A stretch of DNA of 64,000 nucleotides, from NCBI RefSeq assembly GCF_035961655.1, contig NZ_CP108393.1, positions 3,517,501-3,581,500 on the forward strand. Reading direction: 5' to 3'. This document shows, in pieces, positions 35,116 through 44,217 of the stretch; position 1 is the stretch's first letter, and each line of letters opens with the position of its first letter. A program made the position numbers and the translations under genes. The DNA comes from Streptomyces sp. NBC_01317 (lineage in GTDB: Bacteria > Actinomycetota > Actinomycetes > Streptomycetales > Streptomycetaceae). Under the pieces are notes generated by a model. The model made no database searches and was not told where the DNA came from. It saw only the letters and a program-made list of their open reading frames with translations.

Positions 35116-35547
35116 GTGACCTACAAATATTTCGGCGCACCCGACGGGGCGACGGCTGCCCGTGTCCCGATTTCCATGCGTCCGGAGGAATTGGGCGGCG
35201 ATGAACTCGGTATGGGCGGGATGTTCTCGAAGGTCAAGCCGGAGACGATAGCCGCGATGGTCCTGACGGGCATACAGGGCATGCCCCTGAACAAGGTGCC
35301 CCCACTCGAACTGGTCGTCCTGCACCCGGACTACGCGGTGGTGAAACTCCCCATGACGGTCGTGGACCCGCTCCGCGACATCGGCGAGGAATCCGTGGGC
35401 GCGGCGGCTTTCATCTGGTCCACGGTCCCGGACCGGGGCGGCCCGAGGGACGCGTTCAACGTCTACCAACTCCTGCACGAATGGCAGGACTTCAGCCACA
35501 GACTCCACGAGGCGGGCCACCAGCCGTATTGCCTGGTGTGGCCCTGA
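35116..35547 (+). CDS. Conserved Streptomyces protein of unknown function
   Basis: A 143-residue soluble protein. The GTG at 35116 was chosen because the high-GC3, conserved-looking sequence starts at TYKYFGAPDG and the preceding frame reads as Arg-rich noise. Visible blocks include RVPISMRPEELGGDELGMGG, PLELVVLHPDYAVVKLPM and FNVYQLLHEWQDFSHRLHEAG. It has no signal, membrane helix or recognisable catalytic motif. It is transcribed divergently from hemL, with 251 nt between the starts; that gap contains no other gene I can support. Confidence 0.8.
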   Translation: MTYKYFGAPDGATAARVPISMRPEELGGDELGMGGMFSKVKPETIAAMVLTGIQGMPLNKVPPLELVVLHPDYAVVKLPMTVVDPLRDIGEESVGAAAFIWSTVPDRGGPRDAFNVYQLLHEWQDFSHRLHEAGHQPYCLVWP

Positions 35548-35557
35548 CCTGACCTCA

Positions 35558-36037
35558 TCACTCCTCGTCCCGCCGCCGGAGGCCGTGTTCGGCGACGCGG
35601 CGTTCGTACTCTGCCTCTTGGGCGGCGTCCCTGAAACTCAGCTCGTGCCAGCGGGACCGGTCGTAACCGTCGCTCTCACTCCAGGGGCCGACGATCGCGC
35701 ACAGCTGGTTCCAGTCGCCCCTGGATCGTGGCGAGCCGCTGCTTCTTCCGAGGCGAGCCGTACCTCCTCGGTCGGCGGGGGAACGGGAGGCCGCGGCGTG
35801 GCCGGCAGCAGGAGGCGGGGCCTTTTGGCGGGACGAAGGATCTGCCCGTCGATCGTCAACGCGAGGAAGGCCATGGCCTCGATGAGCGCCGAGGCCGCGC
35901 GGTGCTCCTCAATGTCGACGTGGTGAGCGCCCGCCAGCGCTTCCAGACGCGGCATCGGAAAGTCCATGACCGACCAGACGTCGTCCGACGTGACATCCAC
36001 GGCGTAACTGCAGCGTCCGTTCGGGATCGGTACTCAT
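35558..36037 (-). pseudogene. Frameshifted gene of unknown family
   Basis: A gene broken by at least two frame changes. A strong AGGGGAG lies seven nucleotides before the ATG at 36037 (MSTDPERTLQ). Coding then continues one frame over at about 36007 (YAVDVTSDDVWSVMDFPMP onward) to about 35750. It ends in the original frame (DWNQLCAIVGPWSESDGYD, stop 35558-35560), perhaps through a short stretch of the third frame (KKQRLATIQG). High GC3 follows the reading frame across each jump, so the pieces belonged to one protein of about 160 residues. It resembles nothing I can name. Sequencing error is the alternative to decay. Confidence 0.65.
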
Positions 36038-36257
36038 CGTGATGCTCCCCTGTCGGTCTCGCTCCGGCGGCCAAGTCGCCACCACTGACCGCGAGTTTCC
36101 TCCTGCGCCCCGTTTCCCGGATCGCTGACGGGGGTCACGAGCTACTTCAGGAGCCGGAAGTTGGGCTGCTGGGTCCCGGCCCTGAGTGATGCGGAAACCG
36201 CCTCCGCCGGCTCGACCACCGGCACCGGACCACTCATGCGCTGGAAGACTGCTCGCC

Positions 36258-36881
36258 ATGGGTGCTGTTGATCATGATGTGCGGCAATCCGGGGATCGGA
36301 TCGACCGCTGGCTGAGGAGCCATGTGCAGAAGGGCCCCGTCCGTCCGGCGGTGGGCAAAGAGCGCCTTGACGCGGTCGCGGCCGAGTTGGGCGTGGTGTT
36401 TCCCGCCGATCTGCGGGCGTGGTGGGCGTTGACCGATGTGAGTGCTGACTTCTGGATTCCCGGGGCGTTCGCTCCCGTGTCGCTCGAAGAGGCCCTGGAG
36501 ACGCGGGAGACCTGGCTCCTCGTCGCGGAGCAGGAGGATGAGATCGAGGAGGCGGGCGAGCACGGGGGTGGGCACAGTGACGATCGGTTTCTGCCTGAGC
36601 TCATGCCCGTCGCACTCGGGACAGGTGGAGACGGACTCGTTGTCGACCTCCGGGACGGTGAAGCCCAGGGGGCCGTACATTTGTGGGATCACGAGCGATG
36701 GGGCCTCGGGGTGCCACTGTGGCGCTCGACAGGGGCGATGCTTCGGGACGTCGCCGTGGCGCTCGAAGCCGGGTCACCGGCGCTTCTTGAGCACGTCGCC
36801 CTGGGATGTACCGAAGCTCCGCTCGTCAGATGCTTCGACGAGTCCGGGGACCTGAACTGGGTTGCGCTCGGGGATGTTTGA
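36258..36881 (+). CDS. SMI1/KNR4 family protein
   Basis: A 207-residue SMI1/KNR4 (SUKH-type) domain protein. The conserved core reads RLDAVAAELGVVFPADLRAWW, the LP/FP-x-x-L/Y-x-x-W pattern, followed by an acidic loop and the GDGLVVDLRDG and VHLWDHE strand pair. Many bacterial SUKH proteins are immunity proteins for polymorphic toxins; others are housekeeping. No toxin gene is visible next to it, though the frameshifted gene upstream could be a lost partner. GGAAG precedes the ATG at 36258. Confidence 0.88.
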   Translation: MGAVDHDVRQSGDRIDRWLRSHVQKGPVRPAVGKERLDAVAAELGVVFPADLRAWWALTDVSADFWIPGAFAPVSLEEALETRETWLLVAEQEDEIEEAGEHGGGHSDDRFLPELMPVALGTGGDGLVVDLRDGEAQGAVHLWDHERWGLGVPLWRSTGAMLRDVAVALEAGSPALLEHVALGCTEAPLVRCFDESGDLNWVALGDV

Positions 36882-37022
36882 CCGCTCGGGACGTTCGGCC
36901 CCGGGGCGTCGGGGTCGCCGGCGCCGTCTGCGGCGGCGCTCGGTCGTCGCACGGAAGATCGACGCACGTGCCGGCTCTGCCGGCCGGCTCTCCGAGCGGT
37001 CTCGCACGGAGCAGTCAGGAGG

Positions 37023-38090
37023 TCACGGTGTTGGGGTGTGCTGGTCGCGCAGGGCCTGTTCCACCGCTTCCTGTACGCGGGCGTCCTCGCGGAGTTTGCG
37101 GTGGGCTCGGCGGCGGCGGGTCAGGTGGAGTGTCGTCAGCAGGAGGGCGATCAGGACTGCCGCCAGCAGCAACAGGGGCCAGGGGAGGGACCAGGCTCGG
37201 GTGGTGGCCTCTGTGGGTTTCAGGGAGGTCTTGGAGCCTGACGCGTCCGTCAGGATGGGGGTGAGCTTCACCGTTGCCTTCAGGCGGATCGCCGAGGCCA
37301 CTCCGTGTACCGGGACCTTGACCTTCCAGGTTTCTCCTGGGAGCAGTTCCGGGGGTGCGGTTAGGTGGGCCGCCTCAGTCTTCAGCCAGTTGAAGGGGCC
37401 CGCTATCGCTACCGACTGGCGCGCCGACAGGATCGCGTTACCCGTGTTGTGGATCGTGTACGTGACCGTCGCGTCGCCCTTCGCGAACGGGTTCGCCGGG
37501 GTGGAGTGGTCCAGGTGGACGTTCTCGATGGCGAGTTGTGGCTTGAGTGTGCCGCCCACCCGCAGCTTGACCTTGATTCCCAGGCGCCGGTCCACGTTGA
37601 TGCCCTCGGCGTCGTCCGGCTGCTTGAGGGATGTGAGGATGCCGCCCACGTAGTCGCCGGGCGGGGCGTTGGCGGGGATCTTCGCCGTGAAGGGGAGTTG
37701 GGCCGACTTGCCCGGCTTGATCGTGACGTTGGCCCGGGTCGCGTGGATCCAGGCGCCCACCCCTACCGACTTCTTGTCCCGTGTCAGCAGATCGAGTTGG
37801 CCCGTGTCCGTCGTGAAGCCGTCGGCCGTGTAGACCGCGAGGTCGAGGGAGGTCTTGCCGTGGTTGGCCACGACCATGGCGTCCTTGAGCTGGCCGCCCG
37901 GGTTGACGGCGTAGCTGAAGCTGGACCGGTCGTCGCCGTAGCTGTTCGCGGCCGTCCTGACCGTCCAGGTGACGTCACCGTCGGCCGCCGACGCCATGCC
38001 GGTGGGGAGGCCGACAGCGATGAAGAGCCCGGTGAGCAGGATCACGGCTGTGGTGCGGATACGGGTGGCGGTACGGAAGGGCGCGTGCAT
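37023..38090 (-). CDS. DUF916-type cell-surface protein with C-terminal TM anchor
   Basis: 355 residues: a signal peptide (VILLTGLFIAVGLPTGMASA), an external beta-rich DUF916-like domain (RSSFSYAVNPGGQLKDAMVVANHG; ANAPPGDYVGGILTSL is a family hallmark), a second Ig-like region (NTGNAILSARQSV), one TM helix (WPLLLLAAVLIALLLTTLHL) and a basic cytoplasmic tail. In Firmicutes DUF916 proteins travel with WxL proteins. It lies 101 nt downstream of the phosphatase gene on the same strand, whose C-terminus looks WxL-like, so the two probably form a surface complex. Confidence 0.87.
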   Translation of the reverse strand: MHAPFRTATRIRTTAVILLTGLFIAVGLPTGMASAADGDVTWTVRTAANSYGDDRSSFSYAVNPGGQLKDAMVVANHGKTSLDLAVYTADGFTTDTGQLDLLTRDKKSVGVGAWIHATRANVTIKPGKSAQLPFTAKIPANAPPGDYVGGILTSLKQPDDAEGINVDRRLGIKVKLRVGGTLKPQLAIENVHLDHSTPANPFAKGDATVTYTIHNTGNAILSARQSVAIAGPFNWLKTEAAHLTAPPELLPGETWKVKVPVHGVASAIRLKATVKLTPILTDASGSKTSLKPTEATTRAWSLPWPLLLLAAVLIALLLTTLHLTRRRRAHRKLREDARVQEAVEQALRDQHTPTP

Positions 38091-38191
38091 CGTGAGGTTC
38101 TCCTGGAACGGGAGGCGGGGCAGGCGCCGGACGGCGCCTGCCCCGCCCTGTCGAACGGGTCCGGTCAGCTGCTCAGTGCGATGTCAGCTGC

Positions 38192-40168
38192 TCAGCTGCT
38201 CAGCGCCGTGATCGTCAGCGTGGCCCGGTAGCCACCCTTCTGAACGCTGTCCGGGATCTTCAGGTCGAGGTCGGCGCCCAGTCGCGCCGAACCCCGCGGG
38301 TGCCCCTGCTCGGCCGAACCGAGGCCGCGCGCGATGGACAGACCCTTGCCGTGGTCGTCGTACCCGGAAGCCACCGGGTCACTGGCCTTGGCGCCCGCGC
38401 CGCCGTCGAGGATCATCGGCGACCAACCGAGGTTGGCACCCGAGAACGTCTTGTCGGCGTCCTTGAAGTCGCTCACACTCGCCGAGACCGACCAGGGAGC
38501 GAGCGAGCGGCGGCTGTCCGAGACGAGCAGCGGGTTGATCTTGCCGGCCGCCTCGAAGTGGTCGCCGTTCCGCTCCTGCGCGGTGCCGAGGTCCACCAGG
38601 CCGTTGTAACCGTCGATCGTCCAGCCGAACTCACCCGGAGCGACCTTCGGCACGTTGACCGCGAGCGACTGGCTGTCGCCGTGGTACGGGTGCACGCTGA
38701 CCTTGTCGACCAGCGAACCGACGGGCTGGTCGGTCGTGGTGTTGTTGCACCAGGAGCCGCGCGAGACCGCCGAGTTCGGGGCCGCGCACGTGCCACTGCG
38801 GACGTTCTCGACCACGAGCTTGTCGTTGCGCACCTGCACCTTGACGTAGGTGCGGACGTGCTCCTGGTTCTGGACCGAGTTGTACCAGTAGCTGTCCGGG
38901 TTCAGCGGGTCGGCGCCGTTGCCGGCCCCGCTCGTACCGCTGCTGTCCGGCTTCGTGATGTCGTAGTACTTCGAGCCCGAGGACGAGTTGCCCGTGACGT
39001 ACAGGACACCGCCCGGACCCGGGTACACGTCGGCGGCACCGGGCTTCTCGGCCGGGTCCGCCTTCTCACCGTTCTTGATCAGGTAGCTGCGGGAATAGCT
39101 GTGGTCGTGGCCCTGGAGCACCAGGTCCACACCGAGCTTGGAGAACGTGGTCGGGAAGTCGACACGCCGCGCCTTGTTGTCGCTGTCCTTGGCGTGGTCG
39201 GCCGGCGAGTAGATCGAGTGGTGGTACGTGAGCACCTTCCACTTCGCCTCGGAGCCGTGCTTGTTGATGACGTCGGTGACGTACGCGAGGTGCGCCGCGT
39301 CACCGCCGCCACCCTGCGAGGTGGCGTAGCTGTTGCTGTTGAGGTCGATGAACAGCACATCCTTGTAGATGTACCAGTAGTCACCGCCGGACGTGTTGGA
39401 CGCCGGGTTCCCGTTGGAGTACAGCGGGGCCGAGCGGTCCGTGTTCGGCGTCGAGAAGTGCTGCTCGTACGCCTTGCCGCCGACGTCGTGGTTGCCGATG
39501 GTGGCCGCCCACGGGTACGAGCGCAGCTTGTCGGGTGCCAGGAAGGAGTTCCACTGGGACTCGTTGTTCGCGGTCTCGACCTGGTCACCGCCCGACACCA
39601 GGAGTTCGGCGTTCGGGTTGGCCGACGTGGCGACGTCCACCGTGTCCTGCCAGCCGGCCTGGTCCTGCGCCAGGTCGCCGGACGAGCCGATCTGCGGGTC
39701 GCCGAAGAACAGGAAGTCGTAGTCGCCTTCGAAGTCCTGCGTCTTGAAGGAGTACGCCGGGGACCAGTTGCCCTCGGTGCCGACACGGTACGTGTACGCC
39801 GTGTCCTCCTTCAGGCTGGTGATCGTCGCGTGCCGGTTGAAACCGCCGCTGGTGGCGATGTTCGCCGCGCCGGTGGCGTCGAAGGTGGCCGCACCGGCGG
39901 GGAATTCGCCGTTGACCAGGTCCGCGGTCGGGGCGACCTGGAGCTTCTGCGCGGTGTCGGCGGAGGAGTACCACGTCACGGTGCGCTGGGTCTCGTTCGC
40001 GCCCACACCGAGGATGATGCCGGAGAGCGTGGCCGGTTCGGCGGCGGAGGCAGGGGACGCCATCCCGCTGCCGAGGGCGACCGTCAAGCCCAGGACTGCC
40101 GCGGTGACCCCGGTGGCCACGCGGCGCCGCACAAGCCCGGGGGCCTGTGTCGAGGTGCTCAATTTCAT
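38192..40168 (-). CDS. Secreted purple acid phosphatase-like metallophosphoesterase with WxL-like C-terminus
   Basis: 658 residues. Signal peptide ending about residue 43 (SPASAAEP), an N-terminal Fn3/PAP domain (47-143), then a metallophosphoesterase domain with GDPQIG (Asp157), GGDQ (Asp195), GNHD (225-228), YHHSIY and QGHDHSYSR. After a Ser/Gly/Asn-rich spacer, the last 190 residues (APWSVSASVSDF, FSGANLGWSP, then a closing YRATLTITALSS) look like an actinobacterial WxL-type beta domain. It would release phosphate outside the cell. A direct repeat resembling PhoP boxes lies upstream. It is followed by the DUF916 gene. Confidence 0.9.
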   Translation of the reverse strand: MKLSTSTQAPGLVRRRVATGVTAAVLGLTVALGSGMASPASAAEPATLSGIILGVGANETQRTVTWYSSADTAQKLQVAPTADLVNGEFPAGAATFDATGAANIATSGGFNRHATITSLKEDTAYTYRVGTEGNWSPAYSFKTQDFEGDYDFLFFGDPQIGSSGDLAQDQAGWQDTVDVATSANPNAELLVSGGDQVETANNESQWNSFLAPDKLRSYPWAATIGNHDVGGKAYEQHFSTPNTDRSAPLYSNGNPASNTSGGDYWYIYKDVLFIDLNSNSYATSQGGGGDAAHLAYVTDVINKHGSEAKWKVLTYHHSIYSPADHAKDSDNKARRVDFPTTFSKLGVDLVLQGHDHSYSRSYLIKNGEKADPAEKPGAADVYPGPGGVLYVTGNSSSGSKYYDITKPDSSGTSGAGNGADPLNPDSYWYNSVQNQEHVRTYVKVQVRNDKLVVENVRSGTCAAPNSAVSRGSWCNNTTTDQPVGSLVDKVSVHPYHGDSQSLAVNVPKVAPGEFGWTIDGYNGLVDLGTAQERNGDHFEAAGKINPLLVSDSRRSLAPWSVSASVSDFKDADKTFSGANLGWSPMILDGGAGAKASDPVASGYDDHGKGLSIARGLGSAEQGHPRGSARLGADLDLKIPDSVQKGGYRATLTITALSS

Positions 40169-40230
40169 CGGTTCTTCGTTCCTTTATGTGCACGGGGGGG
40201 TGCATGTAATGACGTTGTTAAGGTCTCTCC

Positions 40231-40274
40231 ACAGAGTGAACCGGCCGAGAATGCGATGGTGGGATTGGCTGAAC
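40231..40274 (-). promoter_or_regulatory. Candidate PhoP-box direct repeats upstream of the phosphatase gene
   Basis: On the minus strand GTTCAGCCAAT (40264-40274) and GTTCACTCTGT (40231-40241) match the GTTCA core of Streptomyces PHO-box direct-repeat units, and their starts are exactly 33 nt (three 11-nt units) apart. The two intervening units are poor. Suggestive only. Confidence 0.25.
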
Positions 40275-40324
40275 TTCGCCGCTCGTACGGGCAGTCCGCC
40301 CCGTACGCGCACTCCGTCCCGGGG

Positions 40325-41533
40325 TCATATCCCGAACAACCGCTCCACGCACCAGATCAGCCCCATCGCGGACACCCCCGCCGAAATCGCCCCGGTCACC
40401 CACAGCCCCGCCCTCGGCGCCCGGTGCCGCAGCAGTGTCAGCAGCGGGAAGACGAGGGCGATGATCGTCAGCTGTACGGTCTCGATGCCGACGTTGAACA
40501 CCAGCAGCGACCACAACAGCGTCCACGACCACGCCTCGTCGATCCCCAGCGCGCCCGCGAACCCGAGCCCGTGCACCAGGCCGAAGCAGAACACCACCCC
40601 CAGGCGGGTCCAGCCCGCGCGGTCCAGGCTGAAGTGACCGCGCCCCTCCGTCTCCAGGTCCGCCGCATGGCCGCCCTGCCGCCAGATCCGCCAGAGGTAC
40701 CACCCCGCGACCACCGCGATCGACAGCGCGATGACGGGCTCCACGACCCGCGCGGGCACGTCGACCAGGCCGAGCGCGGCGAGCAGGAACGTCACCGAGT
40801 GGGCCAGGGTGAAACTGGTCGCCGCGAGCACGATCTCCCGCAGCCGCCGCGACCCGGCGATGAGCGCCAGCAGGAAGAGGATGTGGTCGATACCGCTCAG
40901 CAGGTGTTCGGCGCCCAGGCGGAAGAACTCCCAGAACCGCTCGTACCACGCCTGCCCGGTCGAGAAGGACGGATGCTCGGCGTCGATCACCGCACTGCCC
41001 GACCGGCCGTCGAGGTCGTACGTGACGATCGTCTTCGTACCGGTGACGTACTTCTCGGAGTCGGGGAACAGCCCGCCGCGCACCTCGTGCGCGTCGCTCC
41101 GCTCCGGGCAGGTCCAGTCGAGCAGCAGATCGGTGTACGGCACGCCCTCGTGCCGGCTCATCGTGAAAGGGCCGACCGGGGCCGGCGCACAGGCCTGGCC
41201 GCCCGAGGTGACCGAGAAGCGCCGGGTGACGTACGCGACGGCCGCCTTCGTGTGGGCGTTGAGCGCCGCGCCCTGCCGGGCGGTGTCACCGGCGTCGAAC
41301 GCGGCTGTTCCCGTACGGAAGAGGGCGTCGTCGTCCTCGAAGTCGGCGGTGGACACGACGAAGAGGTCGTATTCGAGCTTGAGCTTCGTCCGTATATGAC
41401 CTTCGTCGCCCGCGGCGACGTCGACGTACACGGTCGACGAGAAGCCGTGGGCGGACGCCGATGGACCGGTGCCCAGGAAAACGATCAGCGCCGCGGTGAT
41501 CCCGATGATGACGCGGCGCGCCCGTGGTGACAT
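40325..41533 (-). CDS. HupE/UreJ family membrane protein
   Basis: 402 residues: a signal peptide (IIGITAALIVFLGTGPSASA), a 190-residue external beta-rich domain, then six TM helices of the HupE/UreJ_2 family. Hallmarks are GAEHLLSGIDHILFLLALI, SFTLAHSVTFLLAALGL and FGLVHGLGFAGALG, rich in membrane His and Asp, consistent with divalent metal transport seen in relatives. The substrate is not evident. It is convergent to nothing, lies upstream of the acid phosphatase on the same strand, and is divergent from a lipoprotein gene. Confidence 0.9.
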   Translation of the reverse strand: MSPRARRVIIGITAALIVFLGTGPSASAHGFSSTVYVDVAAGDEGHIRTKLKLEYDLFVVSTADFEDDDALFRTGTAAFDAGDTARQGAALNAHTKAAVAYVTRRFSVTSGGQACAPAPVGPFTMSRHEGVPYTDLLLDWTCPERSDAHEVRGGLFPDSEKYVTGTKTIVTYDLDGRSGSAVIDAEHPSFSTGQAWYERFWEFFRLGAEHLLSGIDHILFLLALIAGSRRLREIVLAATSFTLAHSVTFLLAALGLVDVPARVVEPVIALSIAVVAGWYLWRIWRQGGHAADLETEGRGHFSLDRAGWTRLGVVFCFGLVHGLGFAGALGIDEAWSWTLLWSLLVFNVGIETVQLTIIALVFPLLTLLRHRAPRAGLWVTGAISAGVSAMGLIWCVERLFGI

Positions 41534-41705
41534 GTGACTCCTTCAGGTTGCGTGTGCACGCTGCATGTCGGGGATGAACACGAACCGGCCCGGCGGCGAA
41601 CCGTGGAAAAACATGCGTGAGAACGACACCTGCGGAGGAAGCGGACGGGAAATCTGATAGGAGGATGTAGGCGCACCATCCGCCATCACTCGGAGGACGA
41701 TCCCC

Positions 41706-42398
41706 TTGCGCCCCCACCTTCGGGCCCTCGCCGCGTCGGCCGCGACCGCCGCGACGGCCGTCCTGGCCGCCGGATGCGGCTTCGGCTTCGGCTCCAGCTC
41801 CGGCGACAGCTGGTCACAGCCGCACCCCGCGCCCACGGCCGTCGGCGCTCTCGGCCGGGAGTTCGCCGCCGCCTCGCCCGCCCCGGAGGCGACCGTCACG
41901 CCACGGCCCGGCTCGTGGAGCGACGTCCACCCGTCCGAGAACTACCGGGTGGTCCTGCTCACCACGGGGGACGACCGCCCGACCAAGGCCCTGGTGAAAG
42001 CGGTCGAGGACTGGGCCGGGGACGAGGACGTCGACCTCAGGACGGTGGTCGCCGACCGGCCGTCCGACTACATCCCCAGCATCACCGAGGCCATGGACAT
42101 GGCCCCGGACCTGATCGTCAGCGCGGGCAACGACCTGGTGGACCCTCTCGCGATGGTCACCCCCAACCACCTGTCCCAGCCGTTCCTCGTCGTGGGCGCG
42201 GAGTTGGCCGAACCGACGGGCAATGTCACGGCGGTCGACTGGTCCGGCGCGTCGTTCCGCGGCGAGGGGCTCGGCGCGTCCTCGACGTACGACCCGGCGT
42301 CGTTCACGGCGGCGCGCTGCGCGGCGGCGATCAGGGCGGGGGTGGCGGCGGTGCTCAACGACCTGACGGGGATCGTGATCTGGCTGGACGAGCACTGA
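41706..42398 (+). CDS. Lipoprotein with periplasmic-binding-like (BMP-type) fold
   Basis: A 230-residue exported protein. The signal and lipobox read TAATAVLAAGC, Cys at about 24, followed by a Ser/Gly/Pro linker. The domain (YRVVLLTTGDDRPTKALVKAVEDWA, then PDLIVSAGNDLVDPLAMV) resembles one lobe of type-1 sugar/nucleoside-binding proteins but is too short for the full two-lobe fold. The TTG start at 41706 is supported by GGAGG nine nucleotides upstream. It has no ABC partner nearby, so a binding or sensing role is a guess. Confidence 0.78.
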   Translation: MRPHLRALAASAATAATAVLAAGCGFGFGSSSGDSWSQPHPAPTAVGALGREFAAASPAPEATVTPRPGSWSDVHPSENYRVVLLTTGDDRPTKALVKAVEDWAGDEDVDLRTVVADRPSDYIPSITEAMDMAPDLIVSAGNDLVDPLAMVTPNHLSQPFLVVGAELAEPTGNVTAVDWSGASFRGEGLGASSTYDPASFTAARCAAAIRAGVAAVLNDLTGIVIWLDEH

Positions 42399-42422
42399 GG
42401 GCCGCCGTCCGGCGAAGGACCG

Positions 42423-42992
42423 TCAGTGCTCGGAGGGGTTACGGGACCCGAACACCCGAGGCTCCAGCAGGTCCAGCGCCTCCTCCCACCGGAAGGCGTC
42501 CTCGGCGCCGCTCTCCCCGGCCGGGTGAGGCGCGAGCGCGCTGATCAGCACCCCCATGGCACGGAGTTGACCGAGGCTCCGGCGGTACGCGGGGTGCGCG
42601 GCCAGGTCCGCGTTCAGGTACGGCAGCACGGCCGTGGGTACGCCCGTTCCGTACGCCTCGCACAACGTCCCCAGCGCCAGCGTGTCCGAGATGCCCGCCG
42701 CCCACTTGTTGACCGTGTTGAACGTGGCCGGCGCCACCGCGATGGCGTCCGGCGGCGGCAGCGGGCGCGGTTCCCCGGGACGCCTCCACGCCGAGCGCAC
42801 CGGATAGCCGGTCCGCTCCACCACCGCGTCGGCGTCGATGAAGCCGAGCCCCTGGGGCGTCGCGATCACCCCCACCGCCCAGCCTCGCGCGTGCGCGGCG
42901 GTGATCAACGTACCCACACCGCCCGCGACGCCCGCCGCGCAGACGACGACGTACAGGAAGGGCTTCTCGGACCGGTCGGAGGAAACAGCCAT
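42423..42992 (-). CDS. Flavoprotein, phosphopantothenoylcysteine-decarboxylase-like
   Basis: A 189-residue HFCD-fold flavoprotein. VVVCAAGVAGGVGTLITAA gives the phosphate-binding start, PDAIAVAPATFNTVNKWAAGI is the family Asn-x-x-Lys segment, and GVPTAVLPYLNADLAAHPAY corresponds to the substrate-recognition clamp. Relatives include CoaC, EpiD-type peptide decarboxylases and Dfp-like domains. It is encoded 17 nt after a mannosyltransferase-like gene on the same strand. No RiPP precursor is adjacent, so a generic decarboxylase role is as likely as a peptide one. Confidence 0.85.
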   Translation of the reverse strand: MAVSSDRSEKPFLYVVVCAAGVAGGVGTLITAAHARGWAVGVIATPQGLGFIDADAVVERTGYPVRSAWRRPGEPRPLPPPDAIAVAPATFNTVNKWAAGISDTLALGTLCEAYGTGVPTAVLPYLNADLAAHPAYRRSLGQLRAMGVLISALAPHPAGESGAEDAFRWEEALDLLEPRVFGSRNPSEH

Positions 42993-43011
42993 CAACGCTC
43001 CAGAGTGGGGA

Positions 43012-44178
43012 TCACGGCGGGCCCGAGCCGTTCAGCCAGAAGGCGCCGTACAGCGCGGCGACCGTCGTCATCACGGTCAGGGTGAGGTACGTGACCCAGG
43101 GGCGGGAGCGGGCCAGCACGACCGCCAGGGGCAGGAGGAGGGGGAACGCGGGGAGCAGGAGCCGGGGTTTGGAACCGAAGTAGCCCGCCGCTCCCACCGC
43201 CAGGACCGTGACCACCGCGCTGTGGACCAGGAGCGCGGGCGGCTGGAGCTGCCGTACGCCGATCCAGTGCGGCCACGCCGCCAGAAGCAGAAGAGCGGTC
43301 AGGAGTACGGCGGCGAGCGCGGCGGACGGGGTGCCGGTCATGCTCTCCGCCAGGAAGCGGGCGAACGCCAGGCCGCCGTCGAACCCGTTCCCCCACCCGG
43401 ACTGCACGTCCAGGTAGCCGAAGACGGTCCCTTGTCGGGCGCCCACCCAGAGGATGTAGCCCACCGCGCCCAGCGGCGCGAGGGCGCAACCGGCGAGGAT
43501 ACGTACCGTCGGCCGCGCGGTGCGGGCGCCGAGCGCGGCCGTGACGATCAGCGCCGCGCTCACCGCGAGACCCACCGGCCGGGTCAGCCCCGCGAGGCAC
43601 GCCAGGGAACCCGCCACGATCCAGCGCCCGGTGAGCACCGCGTACAGCGCCCACGCGGCGAGCGCGACGAACAAGGACTCGCTGTACGCCATGGACTGGA
43701 CGATCCCGACGGGCAGAGCCGCCCACAGGCCGACCAGGACGACGCCCGTCCTGCGGCCGTAACAGTGCGCGGCGACCGCGAAGATGCCCCAGGCGGCGGC
43801 CACCGAGGCCAGGGCGCTGATCAGCAGGCCGGCGTCGGCGGGGCCGATGGACAGGACCGTGGAGAGCGCCTTCTCCAGCCAGGGGTAGAGGGGGAAGAAG
43901 GCCATGCTCGAAAGGTTCCGGCCGTCCGGCGCGCGCAGGGTGTAGCCGTATCCGAGGTCGGCGACCCGTACGTACCAGAGGGAGTCCCAGCGCCGCGCGA
44001 GCAGTTCGTGGGCGCTCCGGCCGGCGAGCTGGGACCAGACGACCAGGGTGACGAGGCAGAGGGCGCGGATCGCCACGAACAGCGCGAGGGCGGGGGCCGC
44101 CTGGCGGGTGGTGGGGCGGGCCGGGAGGAGCGGTGGGTCGCTGAGGTCGCTCGGCGGTCGGAGGGAGATCAGCGGCAC
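43012..44178 (-). CDS. PIG-V-like polytopic mannosyltransferase
   Basis: A 388-residue membrane glycosyltransferase of the GT-C type with about ten TM helices. The catalytic-loop signature RRWDSLWYVRVADLGYGY (near residues 62-79) and MAFFPLYPWLEKAL match the PIG-V/DUF2029-like actinobacterial group that uses polyprenyl-phosphomannose. It probably modifies lipids or exported proteins at the membrane. The upstream 170 nt contain short GC-rich tandem repeats; downstream it is nearly joined to the flavoprotein gene. Confidence 0.87.
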   Translation of the reverse strand: MPLISLRPPSDLSDPPLLPARPTTRQAAPALALFVAIRALCLVTLVVWSQLAGRSAHELLARRWDSLWYVRVADLGYGYTLRAPDGRNLSSMAFFPLYPWLEKALSTVLSIGPADAGLLISALASVAAAWGIFAVAAHCYGRRTGVVLVGLWAALPVGIVQSMAYSESLFVALAAWALYAVLTGRWIVAGSLACLAGLTRPVGLAVSAALIVTAALGARTARPTVRILAGCALAPLGAVGYILWVGARQGTVFGYLDVQSGWGNGFDGGLAFARFLAESMTGTPSAALAAVLLTALLLLAAWPHWIGVRQLQPPALLVHSAVVTVLAVGAAGYFGSKPRLLLPAFPLLLPLAVVLARSRPWVTYLTLTVMTTVAALYGAFWLNGSGPP

Positions 44179-44217
44179 GGCACTATTCTCCCGGGGCGCG
44201 AAGGCGGGTGGTGGGGC

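Noticed and set aside
38300..41530. Very long plus-strand ORF antisense to the acid phosphatase and HupE/UreJ genes
   Set aside because: It is a frame-bias shadow of real minus-strand genes in high-GC DNA: Arg/Val/Gly-rich, with no domain and spanning two genes and their spacer.
42423..42992. EpiD-like RiPP peptide decarboxylase
   Set aside because: The fold fits, but no precursor peptide or dehydratase lies nearby, so a lantibiotic-type role is unsupported.
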